NCBI RefSeq assembly: GCF_003030345.1
Contig: NZ_CP028158.1
Location: forward strand, 5,518,001-5,582,000
Direction: 5' to 3'
From: Plantactinospora sp. BC1
GTDB lineage: Bacteria > Actinomycetota > Actinomycetes > Mycobacteriales > Micromonosporaceae
DNA length: 64,000 bases
Shown here: positions 32,894-41,750 of the stretch, in pieces
Layout: each line of letters starts with the position of its first letter
Position numbering within the stretch: position 1 is the first letter of the stretch
Notes under the pieces: model-generated
Database searches by the model: none
Told to the model about the DNA's origin: nothing
Seen by the model: only the letters and a program-made list of their open reading frames with translations
Program-made: the position numbers and the translations under genes

Positions 32894-32948
32894 CGGCGTC
32901 CGCCGGGGGTACCCGCAGGCCCGCCGGGCGGCCCGGCGGTGGATGCGG

Positions 32949-32970
32949 TGTCGGGGGTTCGGACTAGAGT
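32949..32970 (+). promoter_or_regulatory. PafBC-type DNA-damage promoter of polA
   Basis: TGTCG-GGG, eight spacer bases, then TAGAGT (32965-32970) matches the actinobacterial RecA-independent damage promoter TGTCRGTG-N8-TAnnnT except for one base of the GTG. The -10 ends eight bases before the polA GTG, so the transcript should be leaderless. Confidence 0.55.
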
Positions 32971-32978
32971 CGCCTATC

Positions 32979-35666
32979 GTGACAGCCTCCACGCCGCGCC
33001 TGCTGCTGCTCGACGGTCATTCGCTCGCATACCGGGCGTTCTTCGCCCTGCCGGTGGAGAACTTCTCCACCACGACCGGGCAGCCGACCAACGCGGTCTA
33101 CGGCTTCACCTCGATGCTGATCAACGTGCTCCGCGACGAGCGCCCCACGCACATCGTGGTGGCCTTCGACGTCTCCCGGCGGTCGTTCCGGACCGAGCGC
33201 TACGCCGAATACAAGGCCGGCCGCTCCGAGACGCCGGGCGAGTTCGCCGGCCAGGTCAGCCTGGTCAAGGAGGTGCTGGCCGCGCTACGGGTGCCGACGG
33301 TGGAGAAGCCGGGCTACGAGGCCGACGACGTGCTCGCCACCCTCGCCTGCCAGGGCCGGGACGCCGGCATGGAGGTGCTGATCTGCACCGGCGACCGGGA
33401 CGCGTTCCAACTCATCGACGACCGGACCACCGTGCTCTACCCCCGCAAGGGCGTCTCCGACCTGGCCCGGATGGACCGGGCGGCGGTCACCGAGCGCTAC
33501 GGTGTCGGCCCGGAGCAATACCGCGACCTCGCCGCGCTGGTCGGCGAGACCAGCGACAACCTCCCCGGCGTGCCGGGGGTGGGCCCGAAGACGGCCGCGA
33601 AGTGGATCCTCCAGTACGGCGGCGTCGAGGGCGTGGTCGCCCGGGCCGACGAGATCAAGGGCAAGGCCGGCGACAACCTGCGCGAACGGCTCGCCGACGT
33701 GATCCGGAACTACGAGATCAACTGTCTGGTCTCCGACCTGGAGCTGCCGCTGCGCGCCGAGGAGACCCGCTGGCAGGGCTGGGACCGGGAGGCGGTGCAC
33801 CAGGTCTTCGACACCCTGGAGTTCCGCATCCTGCGGGACCGGCTCTACCAATACCTGGACGCCGTGGAGCCCGAGGCCGAGTCCGGGTTCGACCTCTCCG
33901 GCAGGGTCCTGCCGACCGGTGAGGTGGCCGGCTGGCTCGCCGAGCACGTGCGGCCCGGCACCCCGGTCGGGGTCGCCGTCGCCGGCTCGTTCGGCCGGGG
34001 CACCGGCGCGCTGACCGGCGTCGCGCTGGCCACCGCGACCGGGGTGGCCGGCTGGTTCGACCCGGCCGGCCTGGCCCCGGCCGACGAGGCGGCGGTGGCC
34101 GACTGGCTCGCCGACCCGGAACGCCCCAAGGTGCTGCACGACAGCAAGCCGGCGCGGCTCGCCTTCGCCGCGCACGGCTGGACGCTGCGCGGGGTGGCCC
34201 GGGACACCGCGCTCGCCGCCTATCTGGCCCGCCCCGACCAGCGCTCCTACGACCTGACCGACCTCGCCCTGCGCTACCTGCACCGGGAGCTGAAGGTCGA
34301 CGCGCCGGAGACCGGCCAGCTCGCCTTCGACGGCCTCGGCAACGACGGCGAGGTCGAGCAGAACCTGATGCTCCGGGCCCGGGCCACCCTGGATCTGGCC
34401 GACGCGATCGGCGCCGAACTGTCCCGGGACGGCGAGCAGTCCGCCCGCCTCCTCGACGAGGTGGAGCAGCCGCTGATCGAGGTGCTCGCCGCGATGGAGC
34501 GGACCGGCATCGCCGCCGACACCGACTACCTCTCGGAGCTGGAGGCGCACTTCGCCGGTGAGGTCAAGGCGGTGGCCCAGGCGGCGTACGGGGTGATCGG
34601 GCGGGAGTTCAACCTCGGCTCGCCCAAGCAGTTGCAGGAGATCCTCTTCACCGAGCTCGGCCTGCCCAAGACCAAGAAGATCAAGACCGGTTACACCACC
34701 GACGCCGACGCCCTTCAGTGGCTCTACGCGCAGCAGCCGCACCCGCTGCTGGAGCACCTGCTCCGGCACCGCGACGTGGCCCGGCTCAAGTCCACCGTCG
34801 ACGGCCTGCTCAAGTCGGTCTCCGACGACGGCCGGATCCACACCACCTTCCACCAGACGGTGGCGGCGACCGGCCGGCTCTCCTCCACCGACCCCAACCT
34901 GCAGAACATCCCGATCCGCACCGAGGAGGGCCGGCGGATCCGCCGGGCCTTCGTGGTCGGGCCGGGCTACGACTGCCTGCTCACCGCCGACTACAGCCAG
35001 ATCGAAATGCGGATCATGGCGCACCTCTCCTGCGACGCCGCGCTGATCGAGGCGTTCAACTCCGGCGCCGACTTCCACGCCGCGACCGCCTCCTCGGTCT
35101 TCGGGGTGTCGGTGGCCGAGGTGACGCCGGACCAGCGGCGCAAGATCAAGGCAATGAACTACGGACTGGCGTACGGGCTGAGCGCGTTCGGCCTCGGCCA
35201 GCAGCTCGGGATCGCCGCCGACGAGGCCCGCGCGCTGATGGAGGAATACTTCAGCCGCTTCGGCGGGGTCCGGGACTACCTCCAGACGGTGGTGAAGAAG
35301 GCGGTCAAGGACGGCTACACCGAGACCATCCTCGGCCGTCGGCGCTACCTGCCCGACCTGGTCAGCGACAACCGGCAGCGCCGGGACATGGCCGAGCGGA
35401 TGGCGCTCAACGCCCCGATCCAGGGTTCGGCGGCCGACATCATCAAGGTGGCGATGCTGCACGTCGACACCGCGCTGCGCGATTCCGGACTGCGCTCCCG
35501 GATGCTGCTCCAGGTGCACGACGAACTCGTCTTCGAGGTGGCACCCGGCGAGCGGGCCGACCTTGAGGCGCTGGTCCGGCGCGAGATGGGCGGCGCCTAT
35601 CCGCTGGCCGTACCGCTGGAGGTCTCGGTCGGCGTCGGTTCGGACTGGAACAGCGCCGACCACTGA
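32979..35666 (+). CDS. polA: DNA polymerase I
   Basis: 895 residues. The N-terminal 5'-3' exonuclease domain (LLLLDGHSLAYRAFF, EADDVLATLA, GVPGVGPKTAAKWI) is followed by a 3'-5' exonuclease-like domain without the canonical proofreading acidic triad visible, and the polymerase domain (TGRLSSTDPNLQNIPIR, TADYSQIEMRI, RRKIKAMNYGLAYGLSAFGL, LQVHDELVFEV). It fills gaps in excision repair and removes Okazaki primers. GTG 32979 is chosen because the family start motif follows directly and a -10 element lies eight bases before, typical of leaderless mRNA. Confidence 0.97.
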   Translation: MTASTPRLLLLDGHSLAYRAFFALPVENFSTTTGQPTNAVYGFTSMLINVLRDERPTHIVVAFDVSRRSFRTERYAEYKAGRSETPGEFAGQVSLVKEVLAALRVPTVEKPGYEADDVLATLACQGRDAGMEVLICTGDRDAFQLIDDRTTVLYPRKGVSDLARMDRAAVTERYGVGPEQYRDLAALVGETSDNLPGVPGVGPKTAAKWILQYGGVEGVVARADEIKGKAGDNLRERLADVIRNYEINCLVSDLELPLRAEETRWQGWDREAVHQVFDTLEFRILRDRLYQYLDAVEPEAESGFDLSGRVLPTGEVAGWLAEHVRPGTPVGVAVAGSFGRGTGALTGVALATATGVAGWFDPAGLAPADEAAVADWLADPERPKVLHDSKPARLAFAAHGWTLRGVARDTALAAYLARPDQRSYDLTDLALRYLHRELKVDAPETGQLAFDGLGNDGEVEQNLMLRARATLDLADAIGAELSRDGEQSARLLDEVEQPLIEVLAAMERTGIAADTDYLSELEAHFAGEVKAVAQAAYGVIGREFNLGSPKQLQEILFTELGLPKTKKIKTGYTTDADALQWLYAQQPHPLLEHLLRHRDVARLKSTVDGLLKSVSDDGRIHTTFHQTVAATGRLSSTDPNLQNIPIRTEEGRRIRRAFVVGPGYDCLLTADYSQIEMRIMAHLSCDAALIEAFNSGADFHAATASSVFGVSVAEVTPDQRRKIKAMNYGLAYGLSAFGLGQQLGIAADEARALMEEYFSRFGGVRDYLQTVVKKAVKDGYTETILGRRRYLPDLVSDNRQRRDMAERMALNAPIQGSAADIIKVAMLHVDTALRDSGLRSRMLLQVHDELVFEVAPGERADLEALVRREMGGAYPLAVPLEVSVGVGSDWNSADH

Positions 35667-35685
35667 CCGCCTCGGCCGGCCGGCG

Positions 35686-36123
35686 TCAGCGGCGCCGGTT
35701 CCGGTCCGAGGTGCGCTCCGTCTCCCGGTGCCGTTGCAGCGCCTTCCGGGACGGTCCGCCCACCGCCGGCAGCGGCGCCTTCAGCGGATCGTGGCCCCAG
35801 TTCATCAGGGAGTACCGCCACTTCGTGTTCCGGACGTCCCCGGCCGGGCGCTGCGCCATGTGCCGCCGTACGTAGCCGACGACCTTGCGCATGTGCGCGA
35901 AGTCGCGGTCGGTGAACTGGTTGGCCCGCTTGCGCAGCAGGTCGATGATGCGCCGGCCGGACTCGTGCCCGACCGACTCGCCGCCGCCGCTGCCGCGCCT
36001 GCGCCAACCCACCGCCTTTGAGTCGTCGGTGGCCAGCCACTTGCCCAGCTCGCCCGGGTTCATGTTCACCGCGTCCCGGAACTCCCGGACGGTGTCCCGG
36101 CCGTCCTCGTCCCGGCTACTCAT
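35686..36123 (-). CDS. DUF3140 family protein
   Basis: 145 residues. The pattern FRDAVNMNPGELGKWLATDDS, GGGESVGHESGRRI and WRYSLMNWGHDPLK matches DUF3140, a small actinobacterial family that I know only as uncharacterised. The C-terminus is basic. ATG 36123 is inside the end of the DUF2945 gene (8-base overlap), so the two are co-translated. This pairing is common in actinobacteria; DUF2945 partners are tudor-like, suggesting a nucleic-acid or stress role, but that is inference. It converges on polA with a 19-bp gap. Confidence 0.85.
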   Translation of the reverse strand: MSSRDEDGRDTVREFRDAVNMNPGELGKWLATDDSKAVGWRRRGSGGGESVGHESGRRIIDLLRKRANQFTDRDFAHMRKVVGYVRRHMAQRPAGDVRNTKWRYSLMNWGHDPLKAPLPAVGGPSRKALQRHRETERTSDRNRRR

Positions 36124-36328
36124 CGAACAACGCCTCCGGCTTGTGCACCGCGTCCCGTCCCTCGTCGGTGCGAACCCGGTACTGCGGGTTCTCCTTCGAC
36201 GCGGCGACGGTGCGCTTCCCGGCGTACGTCCGTTCGGTGATCTCCTCCTGGACGGTGCCGTGCGCACTGGAGCCGTGGCTGCGCCAACTCACCCGGTCGC
36301 CCTTGTGCAGCTTCCTTCGCTCTGGCAT
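36116..36328 (-). CDS. DUF2945 (HVA1/tudor-like) small protein
   Basis: 70 residues: KGDRVSWRSHGSSAHGTVQ, then TVAASKENPQYRVRTDEG and a C-terminal AVHKPEALF match DUF2945, short SH3/tudor-like proteins of unknown function. Its TAG overlaps the start of the DUF3140 gene, so they form a two-gene operon. No promoter was recognised in the 60 bases between it and the Uma2 gene's end. Confidence 0.87.
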   Translation of the reverse strand: MPERRKLHKGDRVSWRSHGSSAHGTVQEEITERTYAGKRTVAASKENPQYRVRTDEGRDAVHKPEALFDE

Positions 36329-36390
36329 ACCGGGGTCTACCCGGCGGCTCGGAGCGGTAACCGGGGCGCTTCCGGGAACGGGAATGGGAC

Positions 36391-36993
36391 TTACGGGGTG
36401 ATGTCGCCGATCGGCAGCTTGATCGGGAACGGCTGGGTCAGTTCCAGCACCTCGTCGGCCTCGGCGAGCAGTTCGTACTCCCGGTTGCCGCTGCGTCCGG
36501 GCCGGTCGGCCAGCCGGTAGGCGTACACCCGGACCGGGTCCTGCTCCACCCGCCAGTAGGTGGCGATGCCGGCGGCGGCGTACTCGGCCGGCTTGCTGAA
36601 CCGGTCGGTTCGGCGGGTGCCGGGGGAGACGATCTCGACGGCGAGCAGCACCTCGTGCGGCAGCAGGAAGTGCCGGTCCGCCGTGACCTCGGCCCGGTGG
36701 ACCAGGACGTCCGGTTCCCGGGTGAAGTCCGGACTCAACGCGACCCCGACCGCCTGGGTCACCCGCAGGTGCTCGGGTGCATGCTGGCCCAGCCACCGGC
36801 GCAGCAGGTAGGAGATGTTCTGATGGCCCAGGGTGGGGGAGGGGACCATGCGGATGACTCCGTCGACGAGTTCGACCCGGGGGGCGTCCGGCGGCAGGTG
36901 CAGCAGGTCTTCCAGCCGGTAGCCGGCCTGGCGCTGCCGGACCGGGTCCGGCTGCCAGGGGCCGGGCATCTCGGCGACCGGCTCAGCGCTCAT
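36391..36993 (-). CDS. Uma2 family (DUF820) PD-(D/E)XK-like protein
   Basis: 200 residues. Signatures of the Uma2/DUF820 restriction-endonuclease-like fold: ELVDGVIRMVPSP, REPDVLVHR, then LLAVEIVSPGTRRTDRFSKP and the EYAAAGIATYWRVE helix. The D and ExV pattern corresponds to the PD-(D/E)XK nuclease core. These genes are abundant in cyanobacteria and actinobacteria and their biological role is unsettled, though mobile-element or restriction-like functions have been proposed. Start ATG at 36993. Neighbours give no further clue. Confidence 0.85.
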   Translation of the reverse strand: MSAEPVAEMPGPWQPDPVRQRQAGYRLEDLLHLPPDAPRVELVDGVIRMVPSPTLGHQNISYLLRRWLGQHAPEHLRVTQAVGVALSPDFTREPDVLVHRAEVTADRHFLLPHEVLLAVEIVSPGTRRTDRFSKPAEYAAAGIATYWRVEQDPVRVYAYRLADRPGRSGNREYELLAEADEVLELTQPFPIKLPIGDITP

Positions 36994-37021
36994 CGGCCCA
37001 GCATACGGAGCCGGCCCGACG

Positions 37022-37867
37022 TCAGGCGGCCGTGCCGACGGGTTTGTCGCAGACGAAGATGGCGGTGCCGGGGAAGAGCCGGCCGCGCAGTGGGCTCCAC
37101 TGCCCCCAGACCTGCTCGTGGCCGGCCGGCCACTCCGGCTCCACCACGTCCCGCAGGACGAAGCCGGCGTCGACGATCTCGCGTACCCGGTCGCCGAGGG
37201 TGCGGTGCTGCTCGACGTAGGTAGGCGTGCCGTCGGCGTCCTGCTCGACGTACGGCCGGCGGTCGAAGTAGGAGTGCGTGGCGACCAGTCCACCCTCGCC
37301 CGGGTCGTCGAGGAAGATCCACCGCATCGGGTGGGTGACCGAGAACACCCACCGGCCGCCCGGGCGGAGCACCCGGTACACCTCGCGGAGCGCCGCCGCC
37401 GAGTCGGCCACGAACGGGATCGCGCCGAACGCCGTACAGACGATGTCGAAGCTGGCCGCCCGGAACGGCAGTGCCAGGGCGTCGGCCTGGACCAGCGGCA
37501 CGCGTACCCCCGAGGTGGCGGCCCCGAGCGCGGCGTGCCGCAGCATGCCGGCGGAGAGGTCGAGCCCGACCGGCCGGGCACCCTCGGCGGCGAGCCAGCG
37601 GGCCGCCGAGGCCGCGCCACAGCCGAGTTCGAGCACCCGCCGGCCGGTCAGCTCGCCGAGCAGCCGGGCGTCGGCCTCGCGCAGCCCCTCCGGGCACCAG
37701 ACGAAGTCCACCTGGCCCAGGAACGCGCCGTGTTCGGCCTGGTAGTCGTCGGCGTCCGCGTCCCACCAGCGGCGGTTGGCCCACCGGCTCTCGCCGTCGC
37801 TGACCGGGCGGCGGAGCACTCCGGGCAGGTCGTCCTCGGGCAGCTCGGCCAGGGTGTTCTCGGGCAC
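37022..37867 (-). CDS. Class I SAM-dependent methyltransferase
   Basis: 281 residues. The SAM-binding motif I is RVLELGCGAASAARWL, motif II PVGLDLSAGM, and post-motifs LVQADALALPF and EVYRVLRPGGRWVF follow the UbiE/Methyltransf_11 pattern. An N-terminal WWDADADDYQAEHGAFLG segment is typical of a conserved actinobacterial subgroup. Substrate unknown. It is transcribed away from rpsA, with a 393-bp region between them. Confidence 0.85.
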   Translation of the reverse strand: MPENTLAELPEDDLPGVLRRPVSDGESRWANRRWWDADADDYQAEHGAFLGQVDFVWCPEGLREADARLLGELTGRRVLELGCGAASAARWLAAEGARPVGLDLSAGMLRHAALGAATSGVRVPLVQADALALPFRAASFDIVCTAFGAIPFVADSAAALREVYRVLRPGGRWVFSVTHPMRWIFLDDPGEGGLVATHSYFDRRPYVEQDADGTPTYVEQHRTLGDRVREIVDAGFVLRDVVEPEWPAGHEQVWGQWSPLRGRLFPGTAIFVCDKPVGTAA

Positions 37868-38260
37868 CCCGCAACGCTAGTGCCCCGGACGGGCGCGGGC
37901 ACCCGTCGGGCCGGCGGCCACGCCGGGCCAACCCGCGCGCCGCGCGGTCGGTCGCCGTTTGCCGGTACCGGTGCGGGGTAGGGTGCGGTCACGGCCCCCG
38001 GCGACCTCTTCCCGAGCAGTGGACAGCGGATCTCATCACGTGCGGGGAGGGCTTGCATGCTGTGGTAATGCGCACGGTAAGCTGTTCGATGCGCTCGCGG
38101 ATCGTGTGCCTCGGCAGGGAGCAGGTCCGCGGTCGTCGGATAATCCCAGCGGTCGGAGGCAGCGATCGCCCGGTGCACCTGACGACGGATCCGCGGAGCG
38201 TAAAGGGTCACCGCGACACAAACCTGCTGTGACATCCATCCGACCGGAGCAACCGCCCAC
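37868..38260. promoter_or_regulatory. Upstream region of rpsA (393 bp)
   Basis: No gene is convincing here. TTGCAT (38053-38058) and TAAGCT about 19 bases on form a possible promoter for rpsA, leaving a leader of roughly 170 bases. Such long leaders often serve S1 autoregulation. A ribosome site close to the ATG (ACCGGAGCAACC) is weak, as in many S1 genes. Confidence 0.35.
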
Positions 38261-39775
38261 ATGACGAGCAGCATCGAGGCCCCCTCGAGCGCCACCAAGG
38301 TCACCGTCGACGACCTCGGTTCCGAGGAAGCTTTCCTCGCCGCGATCGACGAGACCATCAAGTACTTCAACGACGGCGACATTGTCGAAGGCACCGTCGT
38401 CAAGGTCGATCGGGACGAGGTCCTGCTCGACATCGGCTACAAGACCGAGGGCGTCATCCCCTCGCGCGAGTTGTCGATCAAGCACGACGTCGACCCCGCC
38501 GAGGTGGTGTCGGTCGGTGATCACATCGAGGCCCTCGTCCTCCAGAAGGAGGACAAGGAGGGGCGGCTGATCCTCTCGAAGAAGCGGGCCCAGTACGAGC
38601 GCGCCTGGGGCACCATCGAGAAGATCAAGGACGAGGACGGCGTCGTCCGCGGCTCCGTCATCGAGGTGGTCAAGGGCGGCCTCATCCTCGACATCGGGCT
38701 GCGCGGCTTCCTGCCCGCGTCCCTGGTCGAGATGCGTCGGGTGCGGGACCTCCAGCCGTACGTCGGCCGGGAGCTCGAAGCCAAGATCATCGAGCTGGAC
38801 AAGAACCGCAACAACGTGGTGCTGTCCCGCCGGGCCTGGCTCGAGCAGACCCAGTCCGAGGTGCGCACCGAGTTCCTCAACAAGCTCCAGAAGGGCCAGG
38901 TCCGCAAGGGCGTCGTCTCCTCGATCGTCAACTTCGGCGCCTTCGTCGACCTTGGCGGCGTGGACGGCCTGGTGCACGTCTCCGAACTCTCCTGGAAGCA
39001 CATCGACCACCCGTCCGAGGTTGTCGAGGTCGGCCAGGAGGTCGAGGTCGAGGTGCTGGACGTCGACCTCGACCGCGAGCGGGTCTCGCTGTCGCTGAAG
39101 GCGACCCAGGAGGACCCGTGGCGCCAGTTCGCCCGTACCCACGCGATCCAGCAGATCGTGCCGGGTAAGGTCACCAAGCTGGTGCCGTTCGGTGCGTTCG
39201 TCCGGGTCGACGACGGCATCGAGGGCCTGGTGCACATCTCCGAGCTGGCCGAGCGCCACGTGGAGATCCCGGAGCAGGTCGTCCAGGTCGGCTCGGACGT
39301 CATGGTCAAGGTCATCGACATCGACCTGGAGCGGCGGCGGATCTCGCTCTCGCTCAAGCAGGCCAACGAGGGCTTCGTCGAGGGCGAGGAGCACTTCGAC
39401 CCGACCCTCTACGGCATGACCGCGACCTACGACAACGAGGGCAACTACATCTACCCGGAGGGCTTCGACCCGGAGACCGGGGAGTGGCTCGAGGGCTTCG
39501 ACAAGCAGCGGGAGGCCTGGGAGCAGCAGTACGCCGAGGCTCGCAACCGCTGGGAGGCGCACACCAAGCAGGTGCAGAACTCCCGGGCGGCCGACGCCGA
39601 GGCCGCGGCCAACCCGGCCGCCGCGACCGGTGGCACCGGCGGTGGCGGCGGTGGCGGCGGCGCCACCTCGTCCAGCAGCACCACTCCGGCCCGCCAGGCG
39701 GAGGAGCCGGCCGGCACGCTGGCCACCGACGAGGCGCTCGCCGCACTGCGGGAGAAGCTCGCCGGCGGCAAGTAG
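38261..39775 (+). CDS. rpsA: 30S ribosomal protein S1
   Basis: 504 residues with four S1 RNA-binding repeats (DIVEGTVVKVDRDEVLLDIG; VVRGSVIEVVKGGLILDIG; VRKGVVSSIVNFGAFVDLGG; VPGKVTKLVPFGAFVRVDDG), the number usual for actinobacteria rather than the six of E. coli. It binds mRNA near the ribosome site and helps start translation on structured or leaderless-poor messages. The C-terminal 80 residues are acidic then Gly/Ser/Ala-rich and disordered. Followed by a long hairpin. Confidence 0.97.
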   Translation: MTSSIEAPSSATKVTVDDLGSEEAFLAAIDETIKYFNDGDIVEGTVVKVDRDEVLLDIGYKTEGVIPSRELSIKHDVDPAEVVSVGDHIEALVLQKEDKEGRLILSKKRAQYERAWGTIEKIKDEDGVVRGSVIEVVKGGLILDIGLRGFLPASLVEMRRVRDLQPYVGRELEAKIIELDKNRNNVVLSRRAWLEQTQSEVRTEFLNKLQKGQVRKGVVSSIVNFGAFVDLGGVDGLVHVSELSWKHIDHPSEVVEVGQEVEVEVLDVDLDRERVSLSLKATQEDPWRQFARTHAIQQIVPGKVTKLVPFGAFVRVDDGIEGLVHISELAERHVEIPEQVVQVGSDVMVKVIDIDLERRRISLSLKQANEGFVEGEEHFDPTLYGMTATYDNEGNYIYPEGFDPETGEWLEGFDKQREAWEQQYAEARNRWEAHTKQVQNSRAADAEAAANPAAATGGTGGGGGGGGATSSSSTTPARQAEEPAGTLATDEALAALREKLAGGK

Positions 39776-39799
39776 CCGACGCGGGGTAACACGCGGCGG

Positions 39800-39844
39800 A
39801 GGCCCGCTTCCAGGACCGGCTCGACCGGTCCGGGAAGCGGGCCT
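39800..39844 (+). terminator. Terminator hairpin of rpsA
   Basis: A 20-bp stem with one A/G mismatch (AGGCCCGCTTCC...GGACCGG) and a CTCGA-type loop lies 25 bases after the rpsA stop. It is followed by a pyrimidine stretch (TCCCCTTTGCCCC). Confidence 0.88.
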
Positions 39845-40031
39845 TCCCCTTTGCCCCTGCTACTTCTTCGCCCTTCTCCCCGGCCTCTCCGGCCGGCACT
39901 GCGGCAGCGGGCGCGCCCGGCGGGTCCGGGCCGGCGCGGGGCCCTGTGTCGCCACCGGCTCCGGCGGCACGGACGGGTCGCGGAACCCCGAAGATCTTGG
40001 CTGGTGGGCGCCGATCGGGTTGACTGGACCG

Positions 40032-41234
40032 GTGCTGAAGGTCGGACTCACCGGTGGAATCGGGTCGGGCAAGAGCGTCGTCGCGGCCCGGCTGGCCCGC
40101 CTCGGGGCGGTGGTGGTCGACTCCGACCGGATCGCCCGGGAGGTGGTCGAACCCGGTACCGACGGGCTGCGGGAGGTGGTGGCCGCGTTCGGCGCCCGGG
40201 TCCGTGCCGAGGACGGCACCCTGGACCGGGCCGCGCTCGGCGAGATCGTCTTCGCCGACCCGTCGGCGCGGGCCAGGCTGGAGGCGATCATCCATCCCCG
40301 GGTACGCCGACGCAGCGCCGAACTCGTGCACGGGGCGGCTCCGGACGCGATCGTGGTCAACGACGTACCGCTGCTGGTCGAGGTGGGGCTCGCCCCGACG
40401 TACCACCTGGTGCTGGTGGTGCGGGCCGCCGAGGCGACCCGGGTGCAGCGGCTGGTCCGGGACCGTGGCATGACCGTCGAGCAGGCGGCGCAGCGGATCC
40501 GCGCCCAGGCCGGGGACGAGCGGCGGGCCGCTGCCGCCGACGTACTGCTGGACAACGACGGTGAGCTGACCGAGCTGCACGCCGCGCTGGACGCGCTGTG
40601 GCGGGACCGGCTGACGCCGTACGAGCAGAACGTCAGGCAGCACCGGCCGGTACGGGCGACCGAGGCGCGACTGGTCGAGCCGGACCCGGGCTGGCCGGCC
40701 CAGTACCGGCGGCTGGCCGCCCGGATCCGGCACGCCGTCGCCCCGGCCGAGGTACGCGTCGACCACATCGGCTCGACCTCCGTGCCCGGGCTGGCCGCCA
40801 AGGACGTCGTCGACCTCCAGCTCGGGGTGACCTCGCTGGCCGAGGCGGACGCGCTGGCCGACCGGCTCGCCGAGGCCGGCTTCCCACGCTGTCCCGGCCA
40901 GTGGTGGGACAACCCGCGCCACCCCGGCGACACCTCCCGGTGGGAGAAGCGGCTGCACGGCGGCGCGGACCCGGGCCGGCCGGTCAACCTGCACGTCCGG
41001 GAGATCGGCTCGCCGGGCTGGCGGTTCGCCCTGTTGATGCGCGACCACCTGCGGGCCGATGCCGAGCGCCGGGCCGACTATCTGGCGGTGAAACGGCGGC
41101 TGGCGGCGGCCGGCCCGGACCTCGACGCCTACGCCGAGGCGAAGGAGCCGTGGTTCGACCGGGAGCACCGGTACGCCGAGGAGTGGGCGGCGGCCGTCGG
41201 CTGGCAACCGGGGCCGCCCGAGGAGGAATCGTGA
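40032..41234 (+). CDS. coaE: Dephospho-CoA kinase fused to a GrpB (UPF0157) domain
   Basis: 400 residues. Residues 1-200 are CoaE, the last enzyme of CoA synthesis: P-loop GLTGGIGSGKS, DSDRIAREVVEPGT, and the lid region. Residues 215-390 are a GrpB/UPF0157 nucleotidyltransferase-like domain (VDHIGSTSVPGLAAKDVVDLQ, LHVREIGSPGW). This fusion is the usual actinobacterial form, also in mycobacteria. GTG 40032 begins the conserved VLKVGLTGG. The C-terminal codons PPEEES contain a perfect Shine-Dalgarno (GAGGAGGA) that could serve a following GTG. Confidence 0.94.
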   Translation: MLKVGLTGGIGSGKSVVAARLARLGAVVVDSDRIAREVVEPGTDGLREVVAAFGARVRAEDGTLDRAALGEIVFADPSARARLEAIIHPRVRRRSAELVHGAAPDAIVVNDVPLLVEVGLAPTYHLVLVVRAAEATRVQRLVRDRGMTVEQAAQRIRAQAGDERRAAAADVLLDNDGELTELHAALDALWRDRLTPYEQNVRQHRPVRATEARLVEPDPGWPAQYRRLAARIRHAVAPAEVRVDHIGSTSVPGLAAKDVVDLQLGVTSLAEADALADRLAEAGFPRCPGQWWDNPRHPGDTSRWEKRLHGGADPGRPVNLHVREIGSPGWRFALLMRDHLRADAERRADYLAVKRRLAAAGPDLDAYAEAKEPWFDREHRYAEEWAAAVGWQPGPPEEES

Positions 41235-41560
41235 ACGGCGCCGGAGCCGGCGGACGGCCGCGACCCGGGCGACGCGCCGACCTGGGCAAGGTGCCGACCC
41301 GGGCGAGGTGCCGCAGAGGCGAAGGAGCCCGCAGCGGTGAAGGGGTCCGCAGCGGTGAAGGGGTCCGCAGCGGTGAAGGGGTCCGCAGCGGTGAAGGGTC
41401 CGCAGAGGCGAAGGGGCCCGCAGCGGTGAAGGGGCCCGCAGGGGCGAGGCGCCGCAGAACAACGCAGTGCGGCGGACAGCGGCCGGGGAGGGACGTAAAG
41501 GGCGCTCGCGGCGGCCGGTCTGCGCTCTGCGCGACCGCATCGGTGCGCTCGCCGGCCTGA
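41231..41560 (+). CDS. Possible small repeat-containing ORF after coaE
   Basis: GTG 41231 overlaps the coaE stop (GTGA) and has GAGGAGGA just upstream, an ideal coupled start. The 109-residue reading frame is basic and low-complexity: GGRPRPGRRAD, then RSGEGV repeated, then KGPAAVKGPAG after a 17-bp unit shifts phase. Its codons in the repeat are less GC-rich at position three than real genes here. No family recognised. It may be an eroded gene invaded by a tandem repeat, or the ribosome site may be a coincidence of the Glu-rich CoaE end. Confidence 0.25.
   Translation: MNGAGAGGRPRPGRRADLGKVPTRARCRRGEGARSGEGVRSGEGVRSGEGVRSGEGSAEAKGPAAVKGPAGARRRRTTQCGGQRPGRDVKGARGGRSALCATASVRSPA
41311..41457. 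repeat. 18-bp tandem repeat, eight units
   Basis: Units of the form CCGCAGCGGTGAAGGGGT, seven full and one degenerate, repeat with 17-18 bp period; three are identical in a row. Variants CCGCAGAGGCGAAGG occur at both ends. The region lies in the 523-bp coaE-uvrB gap and resembles a VNTR. The rest of the gap (41561-41727) shows no gene apart from the candidate small ORF. Confidence 0.9.
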
Positions 41561-41727
41561 GCCGGGGCTGCAACTCCTGCGCCGGATGCGACGCAGCCGG
41601 TGTGGCGGCTGTTGTCGCAGACCCGGTCGGCCGCCGCGAGCGGCCTACCCTAGAACGGTAGCGCGGTGATCTTACACACACAATGACGATATCGAAGCCG
41701 ATCGTGTACCCACCGTGGCCCGGCGGC

Positions 41728-41750
41728 TTGTCACACCGTCGGCGTACGGT
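41728..41750 (+). promoter_or_regulatory. PafBC-type DNA-damage promoter of uvrB
   Basis: TTGTCA-CAC, eight spacer bases, then TACGGT (41745-41750) fits TTGTCRGTG-N8-TAnnnT in its TTGTCA and TAnnnT parts and spacing; the GTG is replaced by CAC. The -10 ends seven bases before the uvrB ATG, so the message is probably leaderless. No LexA box (GAAC-N4-GTTC) is seen. Confidence 0.5.

Noticed and set aside
41311-41457. CRISPR array
   Set aside because: The units are contiguous 18-mers without spacers and no cas gene is in the window.
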